Assembly: GCA_937922675.1 (NCBI GenBank) | Contig: CALAJN010000010.1 | Coordinates: 62,001 to 126,000, forward strand | Direction: 5' to 3' | DNA length: 64,000 bases | From: an uncultured Granulosicoccaceae bacterium | GTDB lineage: Bacteria; Pseudomonadota; Gammaproteobacteria; Granulosicoccales; Granulosicoccaceae | Part shown: piece after piece, positions 25,766 to 35,028 of the stretch | Position numbering within the stretch: the stretch's first letter is position 1 | Layout: every line of letters starts with the position of its first letter | Position numbers and translations under genes: made by a program | The notes under the pieces: generated by a model | What the model saw: only the letters and a program-made list of their open reading frames with translations | Databases searched by the model: none | Told to the model about the DNA's origin: nothing

Positions 25766-26173
25766 TTACAAGCGCGTCGTCACAAAGATAGACACGACCA
25801 GCAAGGCCGCCAGCACCACGTGGCCCACGCTGGACACGATCAAGGGATGCCAGCGAGCACCGCCCTTGAGGCGGACCCAGAGCGCCACGACGGTGCAGTA
25901 GGCAAGCGTGGCAAGCCCCACGTAGACGCCAACCTTCTCGGCCTCCAGCGACCAATTGAGGTGATCCCTGCCCTCAAGAATCCAGCCCGTCAGCGCGTAC
26001 ACCAGAAAAAAACCGCTGATGACCATGGGCACAATCAACAAGGCGAACTGTATGACGGGCCCGATGGGGCCACGCGCTGCCGCCACTCGGTCACGGTCTA
26101 GCGGGTCATTACCTTGCTGTACTGCGGGTCTGCTGGTCACTGCCTTGAGGCTGCTTCGGGTGGTAGTGTGCAC
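25766..26173 (-). CDS. Small integral membrane protein of unknown function
   Basis: 135 residues with a polar N-terminus (about 38 residues) and three hydrophobic helices at about 40-62, 82-103 and 113-132. I recognise no family. It is divergent from the secreted-protein gene at 26207 with 33 bases between the starts, and lies 53 bases upstream of the VanZ-like gene on the same strand, so those two may be co-transcribed. Confidence 0.65.
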   Translation of the reverse strand: MHTTTRSSLKAVTSRPAVQQGNDPLDRDRVAAARGPIGPVIQFALLIVPMVISGFFLVYALTGWILEGRDHLNWSLEAEKVGVYVGLATLAYCTVVALWVRLKGGARWHPLIVSSVGHVVLAALLVVSIFVTTRL

Positions 26174-26206
26174 ATGTTACGTTGATACTCAAGGATTCGG
26201 ACCCAC

Positions 26207-26617
26207 ATGAGCACAACCGCATCTTTACGCCGAACGCTCACAGGTCGTGTCGCCGCGGGCGCAGTACTACTCGTCTCTGTCGCGACGACGACGCAGGCTC
26301 CGGCAGGTGATGCCGACGTCCTGGCGGCCACCATCGCAGCCGCGGGTGACTCGCGCTTTCGTATCGACGCCACAGTGGCGCATTCTGATACGGGCTGGGA
26401 TCACTACGCTGACCGCTGGGACGTACTTACCGAGGATGGCACCCTGCTCGGATCGCGCACTCTGCATCATCCACACGAAACCGAACAACCCTTCACGCGC
26501 TCACTGACCATCGAGATACCCGCCGATATATTACGTGTGGTGATTCGTGCAGGGGACTCGGTGCACGGCGATGCAGGCGGACAAACCGTGACGATCGTTG
26601 TGCCCCATGACAATTAA
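26207..26617 (+). CDS. Small exported protein of unknown function
   Basis: 136 residues with a Sec-type signal peptide (RRTLTGRVAAGAVLLVSVA, cleavage probably near TQA-PAG). The mature part is predicted beta-rich and includes HSDTGWDHYADRWDV and SRTLHHPHETEQPF. This pattern is one I associate with a conserved hypothetical periplasmic family, but I can name no function. The stop is 15 bases from the convergent uppP stop. Confidence 0.7.
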   Translation: MSTTASLRRTLTGRVAAGAVLLVSVATTTQAPAGDADVLAATIAAAGDSRFRIDATVAHSDTGWDHYADRWDVLTEDGTLLGSRTLHHPHETEQPFTRSLTIEIPADILRVVIRAGDSVHGDAGGQTVTIVVPHDN

Positions 26618-26632
26618 TGCAAGCGCGGCACG

Positions 26633-27463
26633 TCAAAGAAATACAAGCAGCAACAATACCCCTAGTGCGAGGCGATAGATCACAAACGGCAACATGCCGA
26701 TGCGATTGATAAAAGCCAGGAAAAAATGAATGCAGATAAAGGCTGACACCGCGGCGACCAACGTGCCAAGACCAAGCGCTGTCCAGTCAACTGGCGCGCT
26801 GTCTTCGAGTAAGTCCTTGGTGACACCGAGCCCCGATAGCACGATTATCGGGATGGACAGCAGGAAGGAGTAACGCGCTGCGGCCTCACGGGTAAGTCCG
26901 AGCAGGAGCGCGGCCGTTATGGTGATGCCCGAGCGGGATGTTCCAGGTATGAGGGCAAGCGCCTGCGCCGCACCAATGACCAAAAAATCCCCCCAGCCCA
27001 AGGTGAACTCATCGCGCGCCAGACGGCTGCGCCTGTCCGCATACCAAAGCACCAGGCCAAAGATGATGGTGGTGGCAGCGATGACCAGTGGTGATCGCAG
27101 GTGAATCTCGATAACGTCCTTGAAGGCAAGCCCTACAAGCCCCGCAGGAATGGTCCCAAGAATCACACCCCAGGCGAGACGCGAATCCGGCGTGTGTGCA
27201 GATGTTGCAGCGTCCGAGGCTCCAAGCCCGACGAGCGATCCTGCCGAGCGACACCAGGCAAAGAACAAGGTCACGATATCGGCGCGAAAATAGCCGACGA
27301 CCGCGATCAGGGTGCCCAGGTGCACCGCCACATCGAAGGCTAGCCCCTGGTCAGGCCAACCCAGCAGCTTGGGCACCAAAATAAGGTGGGCCGAGCTCGA
27401 GATCGGCAGGAATTCGGTCAGCCCCTGAACCAGGGCCAGCCAGATGATGTGCAACGTGTCCAT
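26633..27463 (-). CDS. uppP: Undecaprenyl-diphosphatase UppP/BacA
   Basis: Inner-membrane enzyme that dephosphorylates undecaprenyl pyrophosphate to recycle the lipid carrier for peptidoglycan and O-antigen. The 276-residue protein carries both signature regions: the glutamate-rich LTEFLPISSSAHLIL near the N-terminus and PGTSRSGIT with the catalytic serine/arginine. It has about eight membrane helices. The start is 18 bases after the methyltransferase stop, so the two are likely one transcript. Confidence 0.95.
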   Translation of the reverse strand: MDTLHIIWLALVQGLTEFLPISSSAHLILVPKLLGWPDQGLAFDVAVHLGTLIAVVGYFRADIVTLFFAWCRSAGSLVGLGASDAATSAHTPDSRLAWGVILGTIPAGLVGLAFKDVIEIHLRSPLVIAATTIIFGLVLWYADRRSRLARDEFTLGWGDFLVIGAAQALALIPGTSRSGITITAALLLGLTREAAARYSFLLSIPIIVLSGLGVTKDLLEDSAPVDWTALGLGTLVAAVSAFICIHFFLAFINRIGMLPFVIYRLALGVLLLLVFL

Positions 27464-27481
27464 GCTGTACTCGTTAAACGC

Positions 27482-28711
27482 CTACAAACGATAGGCAAGA
27501 TCCTGCAGCGAGAAGCCGCGGAGCGCGCGATCATAGCCCTTGCCCAGTGCAATCACCTGGAAACGTTCTCCCATTTCGCCCGGAAGTGTCAGTGTCTTCA
27601 CGGCGCTTGCCAGAACAATGCGATCGAGCTCACGCTCGAGCGGCGCCGAGGCGGTCTCGGCCAGTCCTGTCAGATCATTGCCGAGCAGAAAAGCCCCCTG
27701 CGAGGCGTAACCCAGAAAGTCCAGATTCGACGGCGCTGCGGCCTCAGCGATGGCCGTGAAATCCACGTGTGCCGTGATGTCCTGAAGCCCCGGCCAACGG
27801 TACGCATCGTCGTGAGCGCGATGCCGGTAGTAGCAAGCCAAGGTACCGCGTCCACGCTCCTCGCTATAGCGCTCACGACGCGGATAGCCGTAGTCAGCGA
27901 TCAGCACTACACCCCGCTCTAGCGACGCACCCACAGCCCCTACCCACGGCGCCACCTGCAATCCGATCTCCGAGGCGTAACCCGGCGGCAGTGGTGCCTC
28001 AAGGTCTGCCTCAACCGCTGATACGCCGGCGATCAGTTCCGGTGTCGGCTCCAGGGCGTCATCCACAAAGGGTGACGGCGCACCCGGCGCAGCCATCCCC
28101 ACCCCAATCTGCCAGATATCGCCCGCCTGAGCTGACCGTTTGACAAACCGCTCTACCGCCAGGGCATCCACAACCTCGTTGGCGACAATGACACCCTGCA
28201 CCTTGTCCGGCAGGGCGTTCAGCCAGTCAACACGGCCCAGGATCTCGACCCCAAACGCTGCGACGAGAGCATCCCGCTGCCGCAAGGCAAGCTCCGAGCT
28301 GGTCTCGACAATCCGATAACGAAGCTCCGCACGATCCTGCAGAGCACCGAAGAGTGACACCGCCAAAGCGCCGCTGCCCGCTCCAAACTCCACGATGCAC
28401 TCGCGCTCACCTGCGTCAAGCTCGTCGAGCACCTCGCGGCACTGCACCGCCAGCGCGCGGCCAAATAGCGGACTGACCTCCGGTGCGGTGATGAAGTCTC
28501 CATCCGCGCCAAACTTCTGGGCTCCAGCCATGTAGTAGCCGAGGCCAGGCATATACAGCGCAAGCCGCATGTACTCGGCAAAGGATAGTGGTCCGGCTTC
28601 AATGCGCTCGGCGATCAGGGCGGCGAGGCGGTCCGAGTGCGCAAGACCCACCGCGTCCGGAGGCGGCAGAGCGGCGCCGTCGGCGTGCGGTGTGGCGGAG
28701 CGTAGCGTCAT
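27482..28711 (-). CDS. MidA/NDUFAF7-family SAM-dependent methyltransferase
   Basis: A 409-residue protein of the MidA family. Mitochondrial NDUFAF7 methylates an arginine of a complex I subunit; the bacterial targets are mostly unknown. Visible blocks are the N-terminal [32 protein letters not shown], the SAM-binding [15 protein letters not shown], and [15 protein letters not shown]. The length fits the family. It is upstream of uppP on the same strand and divergent from rpmB. Confidence 0.9.
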   Translation of the reverse strand: MTLRSATPHADGAALPPPDAVGLAHSDRLAALIAERIEAGPLSFAEYMRLALYMPGLGYYMAGAQKFGADGDFITAPEVSPLFGRALAVQCREVLDELDAGERECIVEFGAGSGALAVSLFGALQDRAELRYRIVETSSELALRQRDALVAAFGVEILGRVDWLNALPDKVQGVIVANEVVDALAVERFVKRSAQAGDIWQIGVGMAAPGAPSPFVDDALEPTPELIAGVSAVEADLEAPLPPGYASEIGLQVAPWVGAVGASLERGVVLIADYGYPRRERYSEERGRGTLACYYRHRAHDDAYRWPGLQDITAHVDFTAIAEAAAPSNLDFLGYASQGAFLLGNDLTGLAETASAPLERELDRIVLASAVKTLTLPGEMGERFQVIALGKGYDRALRGFSLQDLAYRL

Positions 28712-28832
28712 GGTCAGCGATAGGTCAGGCGGCAGGGATAGGCTGGCAGTGGGTGGGAACAGTCAGGATTCAGAAAGTGAGTGTGAATTACCTCAAAATC
28801 GCCTCTCGAGGCACGCACTTTGCGAAAAGCAC

Positions 28833-28861
28833 TTGCACAGCATGCCCGGTTTCGCTACGCT
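28833..28861 (+). promoter_or_regulatory. Probable sigma-70 promoter for rpmB-rpmG
   Basis: TTGCAC at 28833-28838 and TACGCT at 28856-28861 are separated by 17 bp, giving a plausible housekeeping promoter. The expected transcript start near 28868 leaves a leader of about 49 bases before the rpmB ATG. This is called by eye only. Confidence 0.45.
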
Positions 28862-28916
28862 TCGCGGGCTCGGCCCTGCCGAATTCCTTATCTGTAGTAG
28901 CACCGGAAGAGTTTCG

Positions 28917-29153
28917 ATGTCCAGAATCTGCCAGGTCACCGGCAAGGGCCCGATGAGCGGCAACAACGTGTCGCATGCCAAGAACCGCCGCAAGCGCCGT
29001 TTTCTGCCCAATCTGCACACCCACCGTTTCTGGGTGGCCGCAGAAAATCGTTTCGTCAGCCTGCGTGTTTCCTCCAAGGGGATGCGCATCATCGACAAGC
29101 GCGGTATCGATACCGTGCTCGCTGATCTGCGCGCCCGCGGCGAACAGGTCTAA
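28917..29153 (+). CDS. rpmB: 50S ribosomal protein L28
   Basis: 78 residues beginning [20 protein letters not shown], the standard L28 N-terminus, with a basic body ([18 protein letters not shown]) for rRNA contact. ATG 28917 has GGAAGAG about eight bases upstream. It is followed 28 bases later by rpmG, the usual bacterial pair, and both end at a strong terminator. Confidence 0.98.
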   Translation: MSRICQVTGKGPMSGNNVSHAKNRRKRRFLPNLHTHRFWVAAENRFVSLRVSSKGMRIIDKRGIDTVLADLRARGEQV

Positions 29154-29181
29154 CCGCACCCCAATCAGGAGAGCAGCAGCG

Positions 29182-29337
29182 ATGAGAGACAAGATCAAGA
29201 TGGTGTCGTCGGCCGGTACAGGTCACTTCTACACCACCACCAAAAACAAGCGAACCATGACTGGCAAGCTTGAGATGATGAAGTTTGATCCGAAAGTGCG
29301 CAAGCACGTGGTCTACAAGGAAGCAAAAATCAAGTAA
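29182..29337 (+). CDS. rpmG: 50S ribosomal protein L33
   Basis: 51 residues, [20 protein letters not shown] at the start and a lysine-rich C-terminus, as in gammaproteobacterial L33. The ribosome binding site AGGAGAG precedes it. It lacks the cysteine pairs of zinc-binding L33 forms, so it is the zinc-independent (C-minus) type. Confidence 0.97.
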   Translation: MRDKIKMVSSAGTGHFYTTTKNKRTMTGKLEMMKFDPKVRKHVVYKEAKIK

Positions 29338-29361
29338 TCGCCACGCTAGAGCGAATTCGAC

Positions 29362-29389
29362 AAAGCCCGCCTCAGTGCGGGCTTTTTTA
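29362..29389 (+). terminator. Intrinsic terminator of rpmB-rpmG
   Basis: AAGCCCGC and GCGGGCTT form an eight-base stem around a short loop (CTCAGT region), followed directly by a T-run. This is a classical rho-independent terminator 25 bases after the rpmG stop. Confidence 0.9.
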
Positions 29390-29925
29390 TGGGTGGGTAT
29401 TTTCTGGCGTGGGGAGTCGACGACAAGAGCGTATTGTGCAAACAGTTCGCTGTCTTTTGGCTCGCATTCCAGAATGCGCGTGATTCATGTCGACAAAAGC
29501 TCTCGACAGCGACAAGGACAAACCGTCACATGTCGGACCCGCCTGCCAATCCGTCCGCGGGGCCAGAACGCAAGCATTTATAAACGTCTGACGATCATGT
29601 CAGATCCCAGGTCACTGGATAGCGACAGCAGTGTCTCAGCGACAGGAACACCTTTGAGTACGGATTGAATTGGCCTCGGCTGTTACACCGTGACGAACGA
29701 GATGCTCCATCATTGCGTCAGATACTGTGTCTGTACACGCTGACGCCTTGCTGCTCGCTGTAAACACATGAACCTCGCTGTATTGAAGACCAGTTCATTC
29801 TGGATTTACCACGGCAGCGCCAATGCCATCGCCAATCAGATCTTGTGCCTTTGTCGCAACTTCATCTCTGGTCAGAGGATTTCGTCGACAATGCCAACAA
29901 TCAGCACCTCTTTTTCGAGAATCTC
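29390..29925. other. 536-bp stretch without a recognisable gene
   Basis: Between the rpmG terminator and the SDR start I find no convincing coding region. Short open frames here have no ribosome binding site and read as low-similarity sequence. Base composition looks less GC-rich than in neighbouring genes. The string CGACA and near-copies recur between 29410 and 29640 but form no clear array. It may hold the SDR promoter and remnants of lost sequence. Confidence 0.5.
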
Positions 29926-30711
29926 ATGTCCAGGAATAGCGACACCGCCCTGATCACCGGCGCCTCTGGAGGCATCGGTCTCGAGCTTGCAAGAATCCAC
30001 GCCAGCAAGGGAGGCAACCTCGTGCTGGTAGCACGCTCGGGAGACAAACTCGACGCACTGAAGACAGAACTGGAAACCCAGTTCGGTGTTTCGGCTGTCG
30101 TCATAATCCAGGACCTGGCAACGCCTCACGCGGCACTAAACATCTTCGAGAAGACCGAAGCACTAGGGCTCGAAATCGATGTGTTGATCAACAACGCTGG
30201 CTTCGGTGGCCACGGGTTGTTTCATGAGCAGACGCTCGCAAACACGCAAGCGATGATGCAGGTCAACATCGCTGCACTCACCGAACTAAGCCACTACTAC
30301 CTTACGGGCATGGTGCAACGCCAGCGAGGTCGTATCTTGAACGTGTCATCCACGGCGTCTTTCATGCCGGGCCCGCTACAGGCGGTGTACTACGCCACCA
30401 AGGCCTATGTCACATCGTTTACACAGGCCATCGCTGAAGAGGTGGCGGCACACAAGGTGACGGCGACTGCGCTCTGCCCGGGTGCAGTCGCTACCGGTTT
30501 TGTTGAAGCGGGTAATCTTGAAGGAGTGGGTATTTGGAAGCACGCAAGATCAGCTGCCTCGGCAGCTCAATGCGGCTACAAGGCAATGGAGAAAGGCGAG
30601 CTTGTGGCCTTCAACGAAGCCAAGCTGAGATTTCTGGTGAACTGGCTTGTACCGTTACTGCCACGCAGAGTCGTGCTTGGCTTGTCACGCCAGGCAATGG
30701 AAAAACCGTAG
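29926..30711 (+). CDS. Short-chain dehydrogenase/reductase
   Basis: Classical-size SDR of 261 residues. The NAD(P) motif T-G-A-S-G-G-I-G is at residues about 10-17, NNAG at about 87, and the catalytic Ser-Tyr-Lys set is visible (NVSSTASF, then YYATK). Start ATG 29926 has GAGA at a suitable distance; the frame extends upstream to 29845 but that part is not SDR-like. The family spans hundreds of substrates, so only the class is assigned. It converges on the desaturase gene. Confidence 0.9.
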   Translation: MSRNSDTALITGASGGIGLELARIHASKGGNLVLVARSGDKLDALKTELETQFGVSAVVIIQDLATPHAALNIFEKTEALGLEIDVLINNAGFGGHGLFHEQTLANTQAMMQVNIAALTELSHYYLTGMVQRQRGRILNVSSTASFMPGPLQAVYYATKAYVTSFTQAIAEEVAAHKVTATALCPGAVATGFVEAGNLEGVGIWKHARSAASAAQCGYKAMEKGELVAFNEAKLRFLVNWLVPLLPRRVVLGLSRQAMEKP

Positions 30712-30763
30712 ATGTCGGGGGGACGTCGCAGGGCCCGGGCTGCGACCTCCTCGCGCAGTCCAG

Positions 30764-31984
30764 TCACATCACACCGGGCTTCAGCTCATACCCGCGAAGG
30801 CGTGTTGCAAATTCCTGCAAGCGCTCGACACCGGAGGCTTCTGCCTGATGGCACCAGTCCTGCAGCGCGTGAAGCAAAGCTTCCTGATTGGCCCCAGCCT
30901 TGTGCCAGATGGCTTGCAGACGCGCTTGGTACTCGTGCACCGTGGCGAGTACATCGCTCGATGCAAGTGCTTCTTGCAAACGCTCGCGACCGGCAGCATC
31001 CAGCTTTGACTCACTCTTGACAAGATCCCGGCCGACACGTCGCAAGCGACGACGCTGCAATGTGGGCAGGCTGTCCCGCACTGCCTTGAACTCAAGCGCA
31101 TGCACCGGTCGCGTGACGCGCTGCGCGTAACTCTCCATCACATGCAAACGACTCGAGATGATCGCCTTGACGGTCTCGATGTCCATACCGTCCTTGCCCT
31201 CTCGAAACGTCGGGCGTGGCGCAACCCGCCGAACCTTCGCAAGTCCGAGCCAGGAGAACAGGCGCAGGTAGGCCCAGCCGAGATCAAACTCCCAGCGTCG
31301 CAGCGAAAAGCGTGCTGAGGAGGGATAGGCATGGTGGTTGTTATGCAATTCCTCTCCGCACACGATGGCGGCAAACGGCACGATGTTTGTCGCCGCATCC
31401 TCGGTCTCGAAGTTGCGATACCCCCAGTAGTGCCCGATGCCGTTGATCACACCCGCGGCAAGCACAGGTATGCACAGCATCTGTATGGCAAAGACCGCGA
31501 TCCCGGCGAGCCCGAAGAGCAAGAACTCGGTGGTGGCGAGAATCATCAGGCCCAGCGCGCTAAAACGACTGTAGAGATGCAGCTCTATCGCATCATCTGG
31601 CGTGCCATGGCCAAATTTGTCGGTTACCGCTGGATCGGCCGCTGCCTCACGGTACAGCTCTGCACCTTCAAGCAACACCTTGCCGATGCCATGGATCTGT
31701 GGTGAATGCGGGTCGTCGGGGCCCTCGCAACGCGCGTGATGCTTGCGGTGGACGGACACCCACTCCCTCGTATTCATCCCGGTAGTCATCCACAGCCAGA
31801 ACCGGAAGACGTGCGCCAGCGCCGGGTGCAGGTCAACCGAGCGGTGCGCCTGGCTGCGGTGCAGATAGATTGTCACCGCCAGCAGCGTCACATGGCAGCT
31901 GACGACCGTCCAGGCCACCAACGACCACAACGATACGTCCCACAGACCAGTGGCAAGCGCCAGCATTGTTCCCGCGACTTCCAT
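30764..31984 (-). CDS. Membrane fatty-acid desaturase (delta-9/DesA type) with helical C-terminal domain
   Basis: A 406-residue di-iron acyl desaturase that puts double bonds into lipid acyl chains. The three histidine boxes are present: YLHRSQAHRS, VHRKHHARCEG and ELHNNHHAYPSS, with a fourth His in GIGHYWGYRN. Hydrophobic pairs flank them. From about residue 280 a charged, all-helical tail follows (RRRLRRVGRDLVKSESKLD, then a Y-E-Y-R/Q-like stretch). In my recollection this tail occurs in Pseudomonas DesA relatives and resembles the helical end of ISL3-type transposases. Membrane-fluidity control is the likely role. Confidence 0.9.
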   Translation of the reverse strand: MEVAGTMLALATGLWDVSLWSLVAWTVVSCHVTLLAVTIYLHRSQAHRSVDLHPALAHVFRFWLWMTTGMNTREWVSVHRKHHARCEGPDDPHSPQIHGIGKVLLEGAELYREAAADPAVTDKFGHGTPDDAIELHLYSRFSALGLMILATTEFLLFGLAGIAVFAIQMLCIPVLAAGVINGIGHYWGYRNFETEDAATNIVPFAAIVCGEELHNNHHAYPSSARFSLRRWEFDLGWAYLRLFSWLGLAKVRRVAPRPTFREGKDGMDIETVKAIISSRLHVMESYAQRVTRPVHALEFKAVRDSLPTLQRRRLRRVGRDLVKSESKLDAAGRERLQEALASSDVLATVHEYQARLQAIWHKAGANQEALLHALQDWCHQAEASGVERLQEFATRLRGYELKPGVM

Positions 31985-32075
31985 TTACTATCTCCGCTAC
32001 ACGCTCATTCAGGCTCAAGGAGCACTCCCCGAGGTCTTCGATTCCGACTTTAGCCGCAGGTTCGCGGCGTCGCAC

Positions 32076-32081
32076 TATACT
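32076..32081 (+). promoter_or_regulatory. Possible -10 element giving a near-leaderless transcript
   Basis: TATACT lies nine bases before the ABC-ATPase ATG at 32090 in the divergent gap from the desaturase. If used, transcription would begin at or within two bases of the ATG. No convincing -35 hexamer is visible and no ribosome binding site precedes the ATG. Confidence 0.3.
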
Positions 32082-32089
32082 CTGCCCCG

Positions 32090-32848
32090 ATGACACGCAC
32101 CGGTCCCCCCTTGCTCGAGGCAAGCGATCTCTCGCGCCGCCTCCCGAAGGCCCGCCGTGATGCCGGCGACAGTTACGCTGTGCGCGGCGTATCACTGACA
32201 CTGTACGCCGGTGACGTACTCGGCCTGCTCGGTCTCAACGGCGCTGGCAAATCAACCACTTTGCGCATGCTTGCCGGCTGTCTCGTCCCGCACCGCGGCA
32301 GCGTACACATTGCCGGACACTCACTGAACGATGAGCCGATGGCAGCGCGTGCCGAGCTGGGTTACCTCGCTGACCTGCCACCGCTGTACGACGATATGCG
32401 GGTCGACGCCTACCTCCACCTCTGCGCACGCCTGCGCGGCGTAACGCGACAGGATGTATCACTGAGAGTGGCTGCGGTTATCGAAGAATGCAAGTTAGCC
32501 GAGGTTGCAAGACGTCGGATCAGCAAATTATCCAAAGGCTTTCGCCAACGCGTCGGCATCGCTCAGGCCATCGTGCACGCCCCGGCGGTGTTACTACTGG
32601 ACGAGCCGAGCAATGGCCTCGATCCGCAGCAACAGGAGGAGCTGCGCTCGCTGATCAAGCGCCAGGGTACGCAGCGCGCAGTGATTTTCTCGACCCATCT
32701 GCTTGGTGAGGTACAGGCCTGCTGCTCGCGCGTAGCCATCATGCATCATGGCCAACTCATGGCCGAACACGATCTGGCCGATGGCATGCGCGATAACATC
32801 GCTGCGGTGTTTGCCAAAGTCACCAGCAGCGCGCAGCAAGTCGCATGA
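32090..32848 (+). CDS. ABC transporter ATP-binding protein (GldA/NosF-like)
   Basis: 252-residue ATPase subunit with Walker A LGLNGAGKSTTLRML, signature LSKGFRQRVG and Walker B LLLDEPSNGLDP. The sequence fits the CcmA/GldA group that pairs with ABC-2 permeases. It is the first of four genes with overlapping or near-overlapping ends (permease, GldG-like, DUF4340), a set known from gliding Bacteroidetes and, in proteobacteria, of unknown cargo. Confidence 0.92.
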   Translation: MTRTGPPLLEASDLSRRLPKARRDAGDSYAVRGVSLTLYAGDVLGLLGLNGAGKSTTLRMLAGCLVPHRGSVHIAGHSLNDEPMAARAELGYLADLPPLYDDMRVDAYLHLCARLRGVTRQDVSLRVAAVIEECKLAEVARRRISKLSKGFRQRVGIAQAIVHAPAVLLLDEPSNGLDPQQQEELRSLIKRQGTQRAVIFSTHLLGEVQACCSRVAIMHHGQLMAEHDLADGMRDNIAAVFAKVTSSAQQVA

Positions 32849-33612
32849 AAATCCTCTCAATGACTCTGCTGGTAGCTCGCCACGAATGCACACGTTTGCT
32901 GCGCTCCAGTGCCAGCTGGATAATCGCCGCTTTGTTTGCAGGCATTGCTGCATGGTTGTTCCTGACTCAACTCGAACACTGGCTAAACGCACAGACCCGT
33001 ATCGGCTTGCAAGATCATCCACCAGGGCTTGCAGGTTTTCTGGGTAGCAATTACCTTGCTCCTCTGGCGGTGGTTCTCACAATACTGGCGCCGCTCTACG
33101 CCATGCGCAGCTTCAGCGACGAATACCGTGACGCTACCTGGGCCTTGTGGCAATCATCCCCTGTACCCACCACAGCGATCGTCCTGGGCAAATTGATTGG
33201 CGCATGGGTTGCACTCGCTGTACCTCTGCTTGTGGCTATCGGCATGATTGTAGCCATGACGCTGTGGACACCTTTGGACGCAGCCGTCGTTGCTTCGGGC
33301 GCGCTGGGTCTCGCCTTGTGCACTGCTGCATCCGCAGCTGCAGGCTTGTATTGCTCGAGCCTGGTACGTCAGCCGATGTTGGCGGCAGTCATGGCAGTGG
33401 CTTTGCTCGCTTTCCTGTGGCTTCTAGGCAGTACTACGGGCGTCGCACCTTGGCTGGACGCGCTTGCCAGCCTGTCGCCCGGCAATCATCTCGCAGGCTT
33501 TTTACAAGGTTATCCAGATACGGCCGACCTTTCGTATTTCGTGTTGTTCACGGCCTTGTTTACCGTGCTGACATTGATACGCCTCGACGCTTTGCGGCAC
33601 AGCAGCGACTGA
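32845..33612 (+). CDS. ABC-2 type permease (GldF-like)
   Basis: 255 residues with six hydrophobic segments, an amphipathic N-terminal helix (LLVARHECTRLLRSS) and the layout of GldF/NosY permeases. It overlaps the ATPase gene by four bases (ATGA), so the two are translationally coupled and form the membrane pore and motor of one transporter. Confidence 0.87.
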   Translation: MKILSMTLLVARHECTRLLRSSASWIIAALFAGIAAWLFLTQLEHWLNAQTRIGLQDHPPGLAGFLGSNYLAPLAVVLTILAPLYAMRSFSDEYRDATWALWQSSPVPTTAIVLGKLIGAWVALAVPLLVAIGMIVAMTLWTPLDAAVVASGALGLALCTAASAAAGLYCSSLVRQPMLAAVMAVALLAFLWLLGSTTGVAPWLDALASLSPGNHLAGFLQGYPDTADLSYFVLFTALFTVLTLIRLDALRHSSD

Positions 33613-33618
33613 CCTGAC

Positions 33619-35028
33619 ATGGGCACACGCATCCATTTGTTGCTATCGCTGGCGACCCTGCTTATCGTGCTGACGCTCGGTTGGTTCGCAGAACGCTTTT
33701 CTGTCGGTGTTGACCTGACCGCGAACGACAGGCACAGCCTGACCGCCGGCACAGTCGCCACGCTTGCGTCACTGACCACACCCATAGAGATTCTTGCCGT
33801 GCTCGGCCCTGACGCTACCGTGCGCGAGGCAGTACGTGATCTGGTGGACCGCTATCGGGCTATCAAACCGGATCTGCAATTGAGTTTTCTGAACCCGGAT
33901 ACAGATCCTGCACAAGCGCGTGCACTGAATGCAGCGCCCGGTGGCGAACTGATCATAAGCGGCGGCGGACGCGAGCAACGCCTGAATAGCCTGGACGAAC
34001 GCAGCCTGACCGGAGCTCTGCGACAAATCGGACGTGAGGGCACACGCCGGCTTGCGTTTATCACAGGTCACCGCGAGCGCTCGCCGCTGGCCAGCACCAA
34101 TCATGATTGGTTGCTCATCGCGCAGCGACTGGCAGCCATTGGCTTTGAATCCAGCGAATTGAGCTTTGTCACTACACCCGTGGTACCCGATGAGATCGAT
34201 GTGCTGGTCGTCGCAGCGCCGCTTGACCCCTGGTTCCCTGGCGAAATCGCAAGCCTTGTGGAGTACGTGCGTCGGGGCGGCAACCTCCTGTGGCTACTCG
34301 AAACATCCACTCACAGCAAGATTCCTGCGGCCGCGATCAAAGACGGCGCACAGACCGCCATACAGGCCGAATCTCCGCTGGTCAGCACAACTGAAACCGG
34401 CCCCGGGCTGAGTTTGCTGGCGACAGAATTGGGTGTGGACACCTTGCCCGGCCGCGTCATTGATACTGCAAGTCAGTCACTCAATCTGGATGCACCGGAT
34501 TTTGTTGTTTTGTCAGCCTTTCCTGATCACCCGGTCACTGCCAGCCTGAGGAGTGCGCTGCTGTTGCCGCAGGTGCGGGCACTAAACGTCACGCCGCTGG
34601 CGGGTCAAACAACACTGCCACTACTGGCAAGCCCTGAGTCCAGCTGGACCGAGACTGGGGCATTGCAGGGCGAGGTGAGCTTTGACAACAATAGCAGTGA
34701 GGTCGCCGGCCCCCTGATTCTTGGCGCCACAATAGAACGACCACGCACCGATGGCGATAGCCAGCGCATCGCGATCATTGGCGATGCCGACTTTGCGGCA
34801 TCCGCATATCTTGGCAACGGCTCCAACGCAGCATTTACCGAGAGTCTGTTTGTATGGCTAGGCGGCGATGATGAGGCACTCGCGTTTGTTACCGCCCCGG
34901 CACCGGATGCGGAACTCGTGATGAGCCCAAGAAGTATCGCGGCACTGACCATCGTCTGCCTGTTTGGTATACCGGTTCTATTGTTGCTCTTTGCTCTTGT
35001 AGCGCGCGTACGTATGGCCCGTGGCTGA
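33619..35028 (+). CDS. GldG-like ABC transporter auxiliary protein
   Basis: 469 residues with one membrane helix near each end (about 8-26 and 445-463) and a large extracytoplasmic domain between. This is the architecture of GldG and related ABC auxiliary proteins. Central features include FITGHRERSPL and VEYVRRGGNLLWLLE, typical of the family's GATase1-like fold. It starts six bases after the permease stop. It probably works with the ABC pair in the inner membrane; its ligand is unknown. Confidence 0.85.
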   Translation: MGTRIHLLLSLATLLIVLTLGWFAERFSVGVDLTANDRHSLTAGTVATLASLTTPIEILAVLGPDATVREAVRDLVDRYRAIKPDLQLSFLNPDTDPAQARALNAAPGGELIISGGGREQRLNSLDERSLTGALRQIGREGTRRLAFITGHRERSPLASTNHDWLLIAQRLAAIGFESSELSFVTTPVVPDEIDVLVVAAPLDPWFPGEIASLVEYVRRGGNLLWLLETSTHSKIPAAAIKDGAQTAIQAESPLVSTTETGPGLSLLATELGVDTLPGRVIDTASQSLNLDAPDFVVLSAFPDHPVTASLRSALLLPQVRALNVTPLAGQTTLPLLASPESSWTETGALQGEVSFDNNSSEVAGPLILGATIERPRTDGDSQRIAIIGDADFAASAYLGNGSNAAFTESLFVWLGGDDEALAFVTAPAPDAELVMSPRSIAALTIVCLFGIPVLLLLFALVARVRMARG

